A stretch of 64,000 bases of DNA, taken from positions 681,268 to 745,267 of the forward strand of contig NZ_JQMP01000004.1 of NCBI RefSeq assembly GCF_000744775.1, in the 5' to 3' direction. Position numbers and translations under genes: made by a program. The notes beneath the pieces are model-generated. The model was not told the DNA's origin. It ran no database searches and saw only the letters and a list, made by a program, of their open reading frames with translations. The stretch comes from Thermorudis peleae (lineage in GTDB: Bacteria; Chloroflexota; Chloroflexia; Thermomicrobiales; Thermomicrobiaceae). The first letter of the stretch is position 1. Every line of letters begins with the position of its first letter. Shown in pieces: positions 9,618 to 18,626 of the stretch.

Positions 9618-10010
9618 ATGGAGCGCTTCTTTAGTAAACTTGACCTGCGCGATATCAAAATTGGTACGGACGCGAGCTTCCCGCCCGATGAGGGATCGCA
9701 GGCAACCCGGCAGGAACAGGGTGGAGTTGCCAAGCAGCCGGCGCGGCGAAGCGAGATTCTGAAGGTGTCAGCGCGCTCACGGCCGAGCGCTGTCGCCGGC
9801 GCGATTGCTGGCGTGGTGCGCGAGTGCGGCCGTGCAGAAGTGCAGGCAATTGGGGCCGGCGCAGCCAATCAGGCCGTGAAGGCTGTCGCAATCGCGCGGG
9901 GTTACCTCCTGGAGAGCGGCATTGACGCCGTCTGCCTGCCATCGTTTATCAACGTTACTATCAACAACGAGGATCGCACGGCGATCCGGTTGATCGTTGA
10001 GCCACGGTAG
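9618..10010 (+). CDS. Stage V sporulation protein S-like (SpoVS) with N-terminal extension
   Basis: A 130-residue protein. Residues about 44-130 form the SpoVS domain (EILKVSARSRPSAVAGAIAG ... GAGAANQAVKAVAIARGYL ... INNEDRTAIRLIVEPR), a small Alba-like nucleic-acid-binding fold. The first about 43 residues (MERFFSKLDLRDIKIGTDAS...) are an extension absent from the 86-residue Bacillus protein. The ATG at 9618 follows GGAGGG by five bases. It lies downstream of rny; in Bacillus the order is rny-ymdB-spoVS. SpoVS is found in many non-spore-formers, so sporulation should not be inferred. Confidence 0.9.
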   Translation: MERFFSKLDLRDIKIGTDASFPPDEGSQATRQEQGGVAKQPARRSEILKVSARSRPSAVAGAIAGVVRECGRAEVQAIGAGAANQAVKAVAIARGYLLESGIDAVCLPSFINVTINNEDRTAIRLIVEPR

Positions 10011-10041
10011 CCCAACCGGCGCGTTGTCTCCGACTGTTGAT

Positions 10042-10075
10042 AACGCTCCCCGAAAAGAATTCGGGGAGCGTTTTT
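10042..10075 (+). terminator. Intrinsic terminator after spoVS
   Basis: A 12-bp perfect stem (ACGCTCCCCGAA / TTCGGGGAGCGT, 10043-10071) with an AAGAA loop, followed by TTTTT. This is the one classical rho-independent terminator with a U-tract that I find in the window; it separates spoVS from the PIN/TRAM-isd operon. Confidence 0.88.
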
Positions 10076-10155
10076 GTCTCCCACAGCACGCTTGGGCAGT
10101 AACTGCGGTACACTCCCATCAAGGGTGAGCAGTCGGGTGGTAGCAGGGAGCCTGC

Positions 10156-11295
10156 ATGCGTGATGACGGCATAACGCCGCCTGAGTCTCTACCACGTACG
10201 TCTTCAGAACACGACCGGCGGGTATCGGACCGGAAGGCCCGACAGGAGCGAGCCAATACTCCGCTTGGCCGTCTGTTACGCTATCTCGGGCTTGTTCTTG
10301 GTCTACTCATTGGCTGGGCAATCGGGGCTGCGCTCGATCAGCTCAACGCGATGCAACACCCTGGTCCCTACACGGTGATGGCTGCTGCAGCCCTCGGTGC
10401 ACTGGGCTTCCTCACCACGCCCTATATTGTCTTCTGGCTGTTTGACCGGCTGAGTGCCACCGTCCGCCGTGTCACCATCGGTGACTTCGCAGCCTTGATC
10501 GTGGGCCTCCTGATTGGTGGCGTACTCTCAGCACTGCTCGCCTGGCCGCTCTCGTTGCTGCCAAGCCCTGCTGGCTCGCTCGCCCCGACAGTCGTCGCAG
10601 TGGTCTTGACGACTGTTGCCGCAACGGCGACCGTCGTCAAACGCGACGAGTTGCTGGCCCTCTTCCAACGAGGCACGGTGGCAGCCCAAGACGCGCCAAT
10701 TATCGTTGATACGAGCGCGCTGATCGATGGGCGCATTCGTGACCTGCTGCGGCTTGGCTTTCTCCAGGGCCCGCTGCTTGTGCCCCAATCCGTCATCTAC
10801 GAGCTGCAACAGCTCGCTGACGCCGGTGACGCACAACGGCAGACAAAGGGCAAGCGCGGCCTTGACTTGCTTCGACAACTGCAGCAAGACCCTTCGATCA
10901 CTGTGGTCGTCGATGCAACACCGCCAACCGGTGAATCAGCCGACCACATCCTGCTTGAGCTGGCCCGAACGCACCAAGGTCGACTCTTCACCTGCGACCA
11001 TGCGCTCACTGAAGTCGCACGCCTTGCTGGTATTCCTGTGCTCAACCTGTACGCCCTTGAACGAGCCCTTCGGCCGCCAGTCCGGCCAGGTGACACGCTC
11101 ACCTTGAAGGTGCTGGGAGAGGGACGGGAAGCTGGACAAGGCATTGGCTATCTTGACGACGGAACGTTGGTCGTGATTGAGGCTGGCGCCCAATACATTG
11201 GCTCACAGGTGACCGTGACCATTCAACGCATGCTCCAGACCAACAGTGGCCGGCTGGTCTTTGCCCAACCAGTGGCCAAGGAGGAACAAGGATGA
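10156..11295 (+). CDS. Membrane PIN/TRAM domain protein (YacL-like)
   Basis: A 379-residue protein with four predicted N-terminal membrane helices (about residues 35-170), a PIN nuclease-fold domain beginning IIVDTSALIDGRIRDLL (about 181) with further acidic residues (ESADHILLELA, LFTCDHALTEVA), and a C-terminal TRAM domain (RPGDTLTLKVLGEG...). The architecture matches Bacillus YacL, also located immediately upstream of ispD. The acidic residues suggest an RNA-directed nuclease, but the substrate is unknown. AGGGAG precedes the ATG. Its stop overlaps the ispD start (ATGA). Confidence 0.9.
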   Translation: MRDDGITPPESLPRTSSEHDRRVSDRKARQERANTPLGRLLRYLGLVLGLLIGWAIGAALDQLNAMQHPGPYTVMAAAALGALGFLTTPYIVFWLFDRLSATVRRVTIGDFAALIVGLLIGGVLSALLAWPLSLLPSPAGSLAPTVVAVVLTTVAATATVVKRDELLALFQRGTVAAQDAPIIVDTSALIDGRIRDLLRLGFLQGPLLVPQSVIYELQQLADAGDAQRQTKGKRGLDLLRQLQQDPSITVVVDATPPTGESADHILLELARTHQGRLFTCDHALTEVARLAGIPVLNLYALERALRPPVRPGDTLTLKVLGEGREAGQGIGYLDDGTLVVIEAGAQYIGSQVTVTIQRMLQTNSGRLVFAQPVAKEEQG

Positions 11296-11996
11296 CCGCC
11301 GGGCTGGTGCTCGTGGCAGCCGGTCGGAGCACCAGAATGCAGGAGCTCGACAAACTCCTCATTCCGCTCTGCGGCCGCCCCGCGATCACCTGGGTGCTCG
11401 ATGCCCTTGCGGCAACGCCCGGACTGGCCGAACTGGTCATTGTTGTTAACGCGGAGAACCAAGAGGCGATCCGCACGCACGTCAATGAGGCTCACCTCAG
11501 CATACCGGTCACGTTGTGCCTCGGCGGCGAAACCCGCGCAGCATCGGTCCACGCTGGCGTACGCCATCTCTCCCCAACAATCGAGTTCGTCCTCATCCAC
11601 GATGCTGCCCGCCCTCTTGTGACGCCCGCGCTCTTCACCCAGGCCATGCAGGCGGCGACCGTGTACGGCGCGGTTCTGCCAGTCGTGCCAGTGCACGATA
11701 CGATCAAGCAGGTCGACCCGCAGGGGCGGGTCATGGCGACACTCCCCCGCCACCAACTCGTCGCTGCGCAAACGCCCCAGTGCTTTCGTCGCGATTGGCT
11801 TGAAGCGGCATACGCCCGTGTTCCGCTTGACAGCCCGGAAATTACTGATGAGGCAGCACTGCTCGAAAAAGCGGGATTTCCTGTCCAAACCATCCCGGGT
11901 TCGCCTGAGAACTTCAAGCTCACAACGCCAGTCGACCTGGCAACGGCAGAAGCCGTACTACGGTTACGGCAGAAAGGACGACAATGTTCCGCGTAG
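11292..11996 (+). CDS. ispD: 2-C-methyl-D-erythritol 4-phosphate cytidylyltransferase
   Basis: A 234-residue enzyme that makes CDP-methylerythritol from MEP and CTP in the non-mevalonate isoprenoid pathway. The nucleotide-binding motif LVAAGRSTRMQELDKLL replaces the more usual AAGxGxRMG...K. Other motifs are VLIHDAARPLVTP and QTPQCFRRDWL near the C-terminal half. It is coupled by ATGA overlap to the PIN/TRAM gene and overlaps the start of ispF by 13 bases, making a tight ispDF pair. Confidence 0.95.
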   Translation: MTAGLVLVAAGRSTRMQELDKLLIPLCGRPAITWVLDALAATPGLAELVIVVNAENQEAIRTHVNEAHLSIPVTLCLGGETRAASVHAGVRHLSPTIEFVLIHDAARPLVTPALFTQAMQAATVYGAVLPVVPVHDTIKQVDPQGRVMATLPRHQLVAAQTPQCFRRDWLEAAYARVPLDSPEITDEAALLEKAGFPVQTIPGSPENFKLTTPVDLATAEAVLRLRQKGRQCSA

Positions 11997-12475
11997 GCAT
12001 CGGGTATGATGTCCATCCGTTCGCCCCAGGTCGACGGCTGGTGCTCGGCGGGATTGAGTTGCCGGGTACGCAAGGGTTAGCCGGCCACTCGGACGCTGAT
12101 GTCATCGCGCACGCGATTGGTGACGCGTTGCTCGGCGCGGCTGGCTTGGGAGATCTTGGCACACATTTTCCACCAAGCGATCCACAATGGAAGGACTGCT
12201 CAAGCCTTCTCCTGCTGCAGCGGATTAGTGCGCTGCTCCAGCAGGACGGTTGGCAGATCGTCAACATTGATGTGACATTCATCGGCGAGCAGCCACGCCT
12301 GGCACCGCACCGCCAGGCAATGCAGGAACGGCTTGCCGCTGCGCTTGAGATTGCGCCGCACCAGGTTAGCATCAAGGCAACGACAAACGAGCGCCTCGGG
12401 TTTATTGGGCGAGGCGAAGGCGCTGCTGCGCTCGCCGTTGCGCTGATCACACGCCCAGACATTGAACAACCATGA
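11984..12475 (+). CDS. ispF: 2-C-methyl-D-erythritol 2,4-cyclodiphosphate synthase
   Basis: A 163-residue enzyme catalysing cyclisation of CDP-ME-2-phosphate to MEcPP. Metal ligands are visible in GIGYDVHPF (Asp8, His10) and GHSDADVIAHAIGDALLG (His about 42). Also present are HFPPSDPQWK and the C-terminal KATTNERLGFIGRGEG. The length matches the family. The start overlaps the end of ispD by 13 bases. Confidence 0.96.
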   Translation: MFRVGIGYDVHPFAPGRRLVLGGIELPGTQGLAGHSDADVIAHAIGDALLGAAGLGDLGTHFPPSDPQWKDCSSLLLLQRISALLQQDGWQIVNIDVTFIGEQPRLAPHRQAMQERLAAALEIAPHQVSIKATTNERLGFIGRGEGAAALAVALITRPDIEQP

Positions 12476-12490
12476 GGGGAGTTTTGCTCG

Positions 12491-12952
12491 ATGCGTGCGT
12501 TGATACAGCGCGTCAGCCAGGCCGCTGTTCGGGTTGATGGCAAGACCGTTGGCGAGATTGGGCCGGGACTCCTCGTGCTCGTCGGTGTCCACCACAACGA
12601 TACAGCGGAAACCGCTGAAATACTTGCCCGCAAGACCGCGCATCTTCGGATTTTTGAAGACGAGCAGGGAAAGATGAACCGCTCGGCAGTTGAGCTGGGG
12701 CTGAGCGCATTGGTCGTCTCACAATTTACGCTGTACGCCGATTGCCGCAAGGGACGCCGGCCGAGCTTTATTGACGCAGCGCCGCCAGATCATGCCGCGC
12801 CGCTCGTCGAGGCGTTTGCTGCCGCATTGCGATCGCACGGGCTCCAGGTCGCAACCGGTTGCTTTGGCGCCCATATGGAAGTCGCCCTGATCAACGATGG
12901 TCCTGTGACAATCTGGCTTGACTCTGCAGAACTTACCGCCAGCAAAGAATAG
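12491..12952 (+). CDS. dtd: D-aminoacyl-tRNA deacylase
   Basis: A 153-residue protein that removes D-amino acids from mischarged tRNA. It begins [17 protein letters not shown] and contains the [17 protein letters not shown] motif and the Gly-cisPro motif region [11 protein letters not shown] near the C-terminus. GAGGGGAG precedes the ATG. It lies 15 bases downstream of ispF in the same operon. Confidence 0.95.
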   Translation: MRALIQRVSQAAVRVDGKTVGEIGPGLLVLVGVHHNDTAETAEILARKTAHLRIFEDEQGKMNRSAVELGLSALVVSQFTLYADCRKGRRPSFIDAAPPDHAAPLVEAFAAALRSHGLQVATGCFGAHMEVALINDGPVTIWLDSAELTASKE

Positions 12953-13044
12953 GACTTTCCTCCCGGTGTCCTCAGCAGGCCAGCATGATAGACTCCGTCC
13001 AGAACACGCGGGCAGCCGGGTACGAGGCACAGAAGGGGGAAGTG

Positions 13045-13740
13045 ATGTTTTGCCCTCACTGCGGAATCGTCCAGGACGACCATGCAACGACCTGCCAGTC
13101 CTGTGGCCTTCCCCTCACCGGACAAACAACTGATCATCCCTGTCCACACTGTGGGACACCAACGCTCGCTGGCGCACGCTATTGCTCAGCCTGTGGTACA
13201 GCGCTTGCTGCAGCGATCGAGCACGAGCAGGACGACGCGACCCCGCTTACCCTCGAGGACCTGCCAGCGTGGCTCCGTGCCGAACCCTCGAGTGAGCATG
13301 GTGAGCTGCCTGAGGCAACGATGCCAGTATCACAGGCGCCGCAAGCGCCGGCGGACGAAGCCGCAAGCATGGCGCAGTTCTCGCTCCTCGACGAAAGCGA
13401 CCTCCCACAGTGGCTGCGCGAGTTTGCTGAAAACGAACCGCCAACCTTGACTGAACAACACCCAGAAGCACCGGTCTTGCCACCGCCAGTGATTCAGCAA
13501 TCCTGGGGCACTGTATCCGTGCCGACAATGACCGGCATTGCGATGGCCGCGTTCGAGCCTTTGCCAGCCGATCTCCTTGCCGTTGAGCCAGCAGAGCCCG
13601 TGCCGGCAGCCCCAGCAGAGCCAGCCCCTCCGCCAGCGCGTTCGTCATCGCGGGCACTACGCCTTTTCCTCCTCCTCGTCACGATTGTGATCGTGCTGGG
13701 CATTGTTGGCTACATGTTCCTGCAGATGCAACGGCCATAG
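13045..13740 (+). CDS. Double zinc-ribbon protein with LPxWLR repeats and C-terminal membrane anchor
   Basis: A 231-residue protein. Residues 1-55 hold two zinc ribbons (CPHCG...CQSCG and CPHCG...CSACG). An acidic, Pro/Ala-rich linker carries two copies of a short motif, LEDLPAWLRAEP (about 75) and ESDLPQWLREF (about 125). A single hydrophobic helix (LFLLLVTIVIVLGIVGYMFL) ends the protein, so it looks tail-anchored with the ribbons in the cytoplasm. The start was placed at ATG 13045 after AAGGGGGAA; an in-frame ATG at 12985 is less supported. No enzymatic function is visible. It precedes the GlmL-like gene by 16 bases. Confidence 0.75.
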   Translation: MFCPHCGIVQDDHATTCQSCGLPLTGQTTDHPCPHCGTPTLAGARYCSACGTALAAAIEHEQDDATPLTLEDLPAWLRAEPSSEHGELPEATMPVSQAPQAPADEAASMAQFSLLDESDLPQWLREFAENEPPTLTEQHPEAPVLPPPVIQQSWGTVSVPTMTGIAMAAFEPLPADLLAVEPAEPVPAAPAEPAPPPARSSSRALRLFLLLVTIVIVLGIVGYMFLQMQRP

Positions 13741-13756
13741 CAAGAAGGAGCGTCCA

Positions 13757-15475
13757 ATGGCGTCTGCGTCAGCTCGGAGTGAGCAAGCGGCTCCGCACGA
13801 AGGCGATAGCTCAGCACTGCGTGCTGCTGCCGTCTGTGTTGCCTTCCCGACAGTCGTGCACACGCTACTTTTTGACCTTGTTCAAGGCACGCCACGATTT
13901 CTTGCCGCGGCGCAGAGCCCTCCAAACGCTGATGCCTTGAGCATCGCCGACCGGGTACGGGCAAGCCTGGCTATGCTCGGGAGCGAAACTGGTAGACAGC
14001 TCCTTCAGGATGGCAACCTCATTACACCACGCCATCCCTCAGGCGATGGCGTTGACCTCCTGGTGATGACAGGACTCCCACTCCAACCGTTCACTGCGTG
14101 TATCGTCCCGCTCGACGACGACCCCACCCTTCCGCACCTCCTCCGCAACGCGCTGCAGCGTGCACCGACTGCCGTTGCCCATGCTCCAGCCAACAGTTCT
14201 TCCCCGACGCTGCGTGCCTGGTTGCGTGAGCACCGGCCAGACGTCCTTGTGATGACGAGCAGCACGGTAACGCCGCCGCATCTCGATGCATGCCGCGAAG
14301 GTATCTATGAACTCATAGGCTATGCGATGCCACCAGCACTTGGGCTCGTTATTGCCCCCGATGCTGTCCAACGTGCGCTGGCTGATGAATTTGGCGCGAC
14401 ACTCGAGCTTGTCGGTGTCGATCCTTCCGTCTACCCTCCGCCAGCAATTGCAACGGCGATTGCCAAAGAGATGCGGGAACGCTATCGGCAAGCGGCACGC
14501 TCGCAGCTTGCTCCACTGACACCGTTTCCGCCACCGATTATTGACTTGCTTGAGGCGATTGAGCGAGCAGCCTCGTTCATCTACCGACGAACGAACACTC
14601 CAACGCTGGTCATCAGCGCGACGGCAGGGTTGAGCATCGCGCTCGCTGCCGAAGGTCATTTGCGGCTCCGCTACTGGGCTGACCGCGACATGAGCGCTGA
14701 AGCACTCGCCTTCCTGACCGAATCAGCGAGCGAGATCACGCGTTGGCTCCCCTGGAGTATGCGCAGCGACGAGCTGACCGAATGGGTACTGAATCGCACG
14801 GTCCGGCTAGCAGCGCAACTCATCGACGAGCGTGACTGTGCCATTGCAGCAGCCGGTATTCGGGTGCTTCTCCAGCGTGCATTACACGACCTTGATACCC
14901 CTCCACCGCTCCCAGTACAGCTCATCTGCTGTGATCCCGCACTCTATGCGCTTGGCCCAGCACTGGCGACGTTGACACTGCTTGACAGTTGTCAACCAGC
15001 GCCTGCAGGAGGTCGTGTCACCCTCGCGTTCGACGACGTTTACGCGCTGCCAGCACTTGGGGCGCTGGCAGCGATTGCTCCGGCCTATGCTGCGGCAGCG
15101 CTTGAAGAAGACGGTCTCTTGCCACTTGCTGAATGCCTCGTGCTCAACGAGCCGCTTTCTCAGCCGGGGACGCTCGCAGTCCGCGGACAGCTTGTCCAGG
15201 GACAAGCTCGACGGCAGTTCAGTCTGCCGCAAGGGAGCCTGCTTCGCTTGCCGCTTGAAGGGACGGAGCCGGTGACCTTGTCGCTGCAGCCAGCGCCTGG
15301 CCTGACTGCACCATTGCCGACGCTATCCGAGCCACTCACCCCGCCCTGGCCAGCACTCGGCGTGATCCTTGATGCGCGTGGGCGACCAATACCGCTTGCT
15401 ACGGAGCCAGAACAGCGACGAACGCAACTCGCATCATGGCTTACCGACGTGACAGCTGGAGAGAGCGAAGCATGA
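13757..15475 (+). CDS. GlmL/MutL-like (glutamate mutase L family) ASKHA protein, degenerate
   Basis: A 572-residue protein. By memory of the glutamate-mutase-L (GlmL/MutL, not mismatch repair) family, the segments VHTLLFDLVQGTPRFLAAAQ and VRASLAMLGSETGRQLL, plus GDGVDLLVMTGLP, align with the N-terminal ASKHA half. However, the phosphate-1 loop, normally DxGSTxT, reads VAFPTVV here, so nucleotide binding is doubtful. No adenosylcobalamin mutase gene is in the window. AAGGAG precedes the ATG at 13757 by five bases. Its stop overlaps the next start (ATGA), implying a stoichiometric partnership. Function unknown. Confidence 0.65.
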   Translation: MASASARSEQAAPHEGDSSALRAAAVCVAFPTVVHTLLFDLVQGTPRFLAAAQSPPNADALSIADRVRASLAMLGSETGRQLLQDGNLITPRHPSGDGVDLLVMTGLPLQPFTACIVPLDDDPTLPHLLRNALQRAPTAVAHAPANSSSPTLRAWLREHRPDVLVMTSSTVTPPHLDACREGIYELIGYAMPPALGLVIAPDAVQRALADEFGATLELVGVDPSVYPPPAIATAIAKEMRERYRQAARSQLAPLTPFPPPIIDLLEAIERAASFIYRRTNTPTLVISATAGLSIALAAEGHLRLRYWADRDMSAEALAFLTESASEITRWLPWSMRSDELTEWVLNRTVRLAAQLIDERDCAIAAAGIRVLLQRALHDLDTPPPLPVQLICCDPALYALGPALATLTLLDSCQPAPAGGRVTLAFDDVYALPALGALAAIAPAYAAAALEEDGLLPLAECLVLNEPLSQPGTLAVRGQLVQGQARRQFSLPQGSLLRLPLEGTEPVTLSLQPAPGLTAPLPTLSEPLTPPWPALGVILDARGRPIPLATEPEQRRTQLASWLTDVTAGESEA

Positions 15476-16644
15476 GTGGACTGAGTACAACGCTGCCCCA
15501 AGTCAAGGCCGCGTTGACCCGCAATGTGGTGCTCCGCGTCGAGCGGCACAGCCCGCTTGCCGGGCAACCGATGGTGCAAGCCGGTTTGCCGGTCCAACCA
15601 GCAACTCCTGTCCTGACTGCCCCAGCATCAGTCGCGCAGCCCCTTACGCTTGCGGTAGCGCGGGAGCTTGGCATTGCCCCGAATGAAGTTGGACGGCACC
15701 TCGTGCGACCACTCGGCGCCGCGGTGGCACAAGGCGAGCCGGTAGCAGTGGCGCGACGCGGGCTGCGCAGCATCCAGGTGACAGCACCAACTGCAGGCAC
15801 ACTTGAAGCAATCGATGAGGAAACGGGCACTCTCACGCTTCTACCAACGGTCGAGCAGGTGCAGTACCCCGCGCTCGTTGCCGGCATCGTGCTGAGCGCT
15901 GAGCCACGACGCGTCGTGCTGCGAACCAGCGGAGACGTTCTCAGCGGCTGCGTGCTGCTTGGCGCAGAGACGTCTGGACGACTGCTGGTACTTGTCGACC
16001 GCCCTGATCGCGAACTTTCCCCAGAACTCGTCACGCCAGACGTTCAAGGCGCAATCGTTGTCGCTGGGATGACCGTTGGGCCAGCAACAGTGCAGCGACT
16101 TCGTGAAGCTGGTGCACGCGGGGTGATTGTCGGGAGTCTCACCGCAGAAACCCTGCGTGACGCGTTCGCTGTTCCGCTCAGTGGCCAGTCAGTTGGATGG
16201 GGTGGGCAAAGCCAACAGCGTCTGCGTCACGCATTTCGGCAAGCTCCGCTTTCGATCTTGGTTACTGAAGGGTTTGGTCGTTTGGCGCTGGCTGCCCCGC
16301 TTTTCCAACGGCTGCAACAGGCGAATACTGAACTTGTCGCGCTCCTGGACGCGGAGAGCGTGCCTGACATTGGTCGACCAAGCTGCATCATTGTGCGAGA
16401 GGGGCCAGGAGCCTCAACTGAAATTCCGCGCTATACGTTTGCTCCCGGACTGATTGTTCGCCGGACCGATCCCAGAGGGCTTGGGGCTGTCGGTGTTTGT
16501 GCGGGAGAGCCGACTCGGCAGATACCGCAAGCAGGCAGTACCGTTGGCTGGTCTGTCCCTGTCTCGTTTGCGCCTGGGGACACCGTCATGCTGCCGATCG
16601 AGAACCTCGAGATTGTTGCGCCAGAAGACAAAGCGGCGCGCTGA
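15472..16644 (+). CDS. Hypothetical barrel-sandwich protein, partner of the GlmL-like gene
   Basis: A 390-residue soluble protein I cannot assign to a named family. Residues about 15-125 look like a split barrel-sandwich hybrid (VERHSPLAGQPMVQAGLPV, LVRPLGAAVAQGEPVAVARR, VTAPTAGTLEAIDEETGTL), similar to biotinyl/lipoyl or RnfC-type folds but without an attachment lysine motif. A central alpha/beta region contains GAIVVAGMTVGPATVQRLRE and GARGVIVGSL. The C-terminus (FAPGDTVMLPIENLEIV) resembles a KOW-like beta strand pair. It is coupled to the upstream gene by ATGA. Together they suggest a complex of unknown role. Confidence 0.6.
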   Translation: MSGLSTTLPQVKAALTRNVVLRVERHSPLAGQPMVQAGLPVQPATPVLTAPASVAQPLTLAVARELGIAPNEVGRHLVRPLGAAVAQGEPVAVARRGLRSIQVTAPTAGTLEAIDEETGTLTLLPTVEQVQYPALVAGIVLSAEPRRVVLRTSGDVLSGCVLLGAETSGRLLVLVDRPDRELSPELVTPDVQGAIVVAGMTVGPATVQRLREAGARGVIVGSLTAETLRDAFAVPLSGQSVGWGGQSQQRLRHAFRQAPLSILVTEGFGRLALAAPLFQRLQQANTELVALLDAESVPDIGRPSCIIVREGPGASTEIPRYTFAPGLIVRRTDPRGLGAVGVCAGEPTRQIPQAGSTVGWSVPVSFAPGDTVMLPIENLEIVAPEDKAAR

Positions 16645-16665
16645 GCGAACTCCAGCGCGCCGCTT
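16631..16665. terminator. Bidirectional hairpin between convergent genes
   Basis: A perfect 12-bp inverted repeat (AAGCGGCGCGCT / AGCGCGCCGCTT) with an 11-base loop, overlapping the stop of the plus-strand gene and lying 25 bases beyond the dnaK stop on the minus strand. It has no clear U-tract. Confidence 0.65.
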
Positions 16666-16689
16666 CCGCACGTCGCTATGAGCGCGTGA

Positions 16690-18597
16690 TTACTTTACCT
16701 CGCGATACTCGCCCTCGACCGTCTCGTCACCACTGCTTCCCGTGCTCGAGGTCGCCGTGCCGTCAGCGCTAGCACCCGATGCTGCGCCGGCTTGCTCGTA
16801 CATCCGCAGGCCAACCTGGGAGAGGGTGTGCGATAGTTCGTCATAGGCCGGACGGAGCCGTTCGATATTCTCCGGATCACGCTCGAGGATTTCCTTGACC
16901 GCCGAGATCTTGTTCTCAAGGTTCAGCTTGAGATCCGATGGGATGCGGTCGCTGTACTCGTTCAGCGTATGCTCAGCCTGGTAGACCAGCGCCTCAGCGC
17001 GGTTGCGGAATTCAATCGCCTCGCGGCGCCGGCGGTCCTCCTCGGCATGCGCTTCAGCCTCCTTAATCATCCGCTGGATTTCTTCTTCAGTGAGGCCGCT
17101 TGAAGCCGTAATGGTGATCTTCTGCTCGCGCCCGGTAGCGAGGTCACGAGCTGAGACGTTGAGAATGCCGTTCGCGTCGATATCGAACGTGACCTCGATC
17201 TTGGGCACGCCGCGCGGCGCAGGCGGAATGCCATCGAGGATGAAGCGACCAAGACTCTTGTTGTCGGCCGCCATTGGGCGCTCACCCTGGACGACGTGGA
17301 TTTCAACCTGCGTCTGGTTATCCGCCGCTGTTGTGAAGATCTGGCTCTTGCGCGTTGGGATAGTCGTGTTGCGCGGGATAATCGGCGTTGCCACACCACC
17401 AAGCGTCTCAATAGCCAGCGTCAGCGGCGTGACGTCGAGCAAGAGCACCTCGCGCACTTCGCCAGCGAGCACGCCAGCCTGGATCGCGGCACCGATGGCC
17501 ACCACTTCGTCCGGGTTGATGCCCTTGTGCGGCTCCTTGCCGAAGAATTCGGCCACCTTGCGCTGCACCAGCGGCATCCGTGTCTGCCCACCAACAAGCA
17601 CCACTTCGTCAATGTCCTTGACCGAGAGGCCCGCGTCTTTTAGTGCCTGTTCCATCGGCGGGATCGTGCGCTCGACCAGGTCAGCGACAAGCTGCTCGAG
17701 CTTCGAGCGGGTCAAGGTCATAACGAGGTGCTTCGGGCCACTGGCATCAGCCGTGATGAACGGCAGGTTGATCTCGGTCTGCTGGACGCTTGACAGTTCG
17801 ATCTTGGCCTTCTCAGCTGCTTCCTTCAGACGCTGCAGCGCCATGCGATCCTGACGCAGGTCAATGCCGTGCTCTTTCTTAAACTCATCGGCCAGCCAGT
17901 CGATGATTCGCTGGTCAAAGTCGTCACCACCGAGGTGGGTATCGCCGTTGGTCGCCAGCACCTGGAAGACACCCTCGGAGATATCGAGGATCGAGATATC
18001 GTAGGTGCCGCCACCAAGGTCGTAGACGGCGATTTGCTCCTCGGACTTCTTGTCGAGACCATAGGCCAGCGCTGAAGCCGTTGGCTCGTTGATGATCCGG
18101 AGCACTTCGAGACCAGCGATGCGGCCAGCGTCCTTGGTTGCATTGCGCTGGCTATCGTCGAAATAGGCTGGCACGGTGATGACGGCCTTATCGACCTTCT
18201 CGCCGAGATAGGCCTCAGCGTCAGCCTTGAGCTTCTGCAAGATCATGGCCGAGATCTCAGGCGGGCTGTACCAACGGTCGCCCATCTTGATCTCGACACC
18301 GCCGTTCTGCGCACGCCGCACCTTGTAAGGCACCAGTTTGATTGTGCGCTGTACCTCCGGGTCGTCAAAGCGTCGACCCATGAAGCGCTTGACTGAGTAG
18401 ATTGTGTTCTCGGGGTTCGTGATCGCCTGCCGCTTGGCGAAGCGGCCAACCAGGCGCTCACCATTCGCTGTCACCGCGACCACTGAAGGTGTGAGGCGCT
18501 CCCCTTCGGCGTTGGGGATCACGACCGGCTCACCACCTTCGATCACGGCCATCACAGAGTTTGTTGTCCCAAGGTCAATACCAATAACCCGTCCCAT
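16690..18597 (-). CDS. dnaK: Chaperone protein DnaK (Hsp70)
   Basis: A 635-residue Hsp70 ATPase that folds proteins with GrpE and DnaJ. It begins [22 protein letters not shown], and shows the further signatures [15 protein letters not shown] and [17 protein letters not shown], the linker [17 protein letters not shown] and a Gly/Ser/Ala-rich C-terminal tail ending VEGEYREVK. Length is typical. It is the last gene of the hrcA-grpE-dnaK operon, 29 bases after grpE. No dnaJ is found in this window. Confidence 0.98.
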   Translation of the reverse strand: MGRVIGIDLGTTNSVMAVIEGGEPVVIPNAEGERLTPSVVAVTANGERLVGRFAKRQAITNPENTIYSVKRFMGRRFDDPEVQRTIKLVPYKVRRAQNGGVEIKMGDRWYSPPEISAMILQKLKADAEAYLGEKVDKAVITVPAYFDDSQRNATKDAGRIAGLEVLRIINEPTASALAYGLDKKSEEQIAVYDLGGGTYDISILDISEGVFQVLATNGDTHLGGDDFDQRIIDWLADEFKKEHGIDLRQDRMALQRLKEAAEKAKIELSSVQQTEINLPFITADASGPKHLVMTLTRSKLEQLVADLVERTIPPMEQALKDAGLSVKDIDEVVLVGGQTRMPLVQRKVAEFFGKEPHKGINPDEVVAIGAAIQAGVLAGEVREVLLLDVTPLTLAIETLGGVATPIIPRNTTIPTRKSQIFTTAADNQTQVEIHVVQGERPMAADNKSLGRFILDGIPPAPRGVPKIEVTFDIDANGILNVSARDLATGREQKITITASSGLTEEEIQRMIKEAEAHAEEDRRRREAIEFRNRAEALVYQAEHTLNEYSDRIPSDLKLNLENKISAVKEILERDPENIERLRPAYDELSHTLSQVGLRMYEQAGAASGASADGTATSSTGSSGDETVEGEYREVK

Positions 18598-18626
18598 TGT
18601 CTCACCCTTTCCTTCATCTCTTCCTG

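Noticed and set aside
13757..15475. Mismatch repair MutL
   Set aside because: The name MutL is shared, but the segments match glutamate mutase L family (GlmL), not the GHKL ATPase of mismatch repair; no NxxDA or GFRGEAL motif is present.
17003..17854. 283-residue plus-strand open frame
   Set aside because: Antisense to dnaK, with Ser/Arg-rich composition; dnaK is unquestionable on the other strand.
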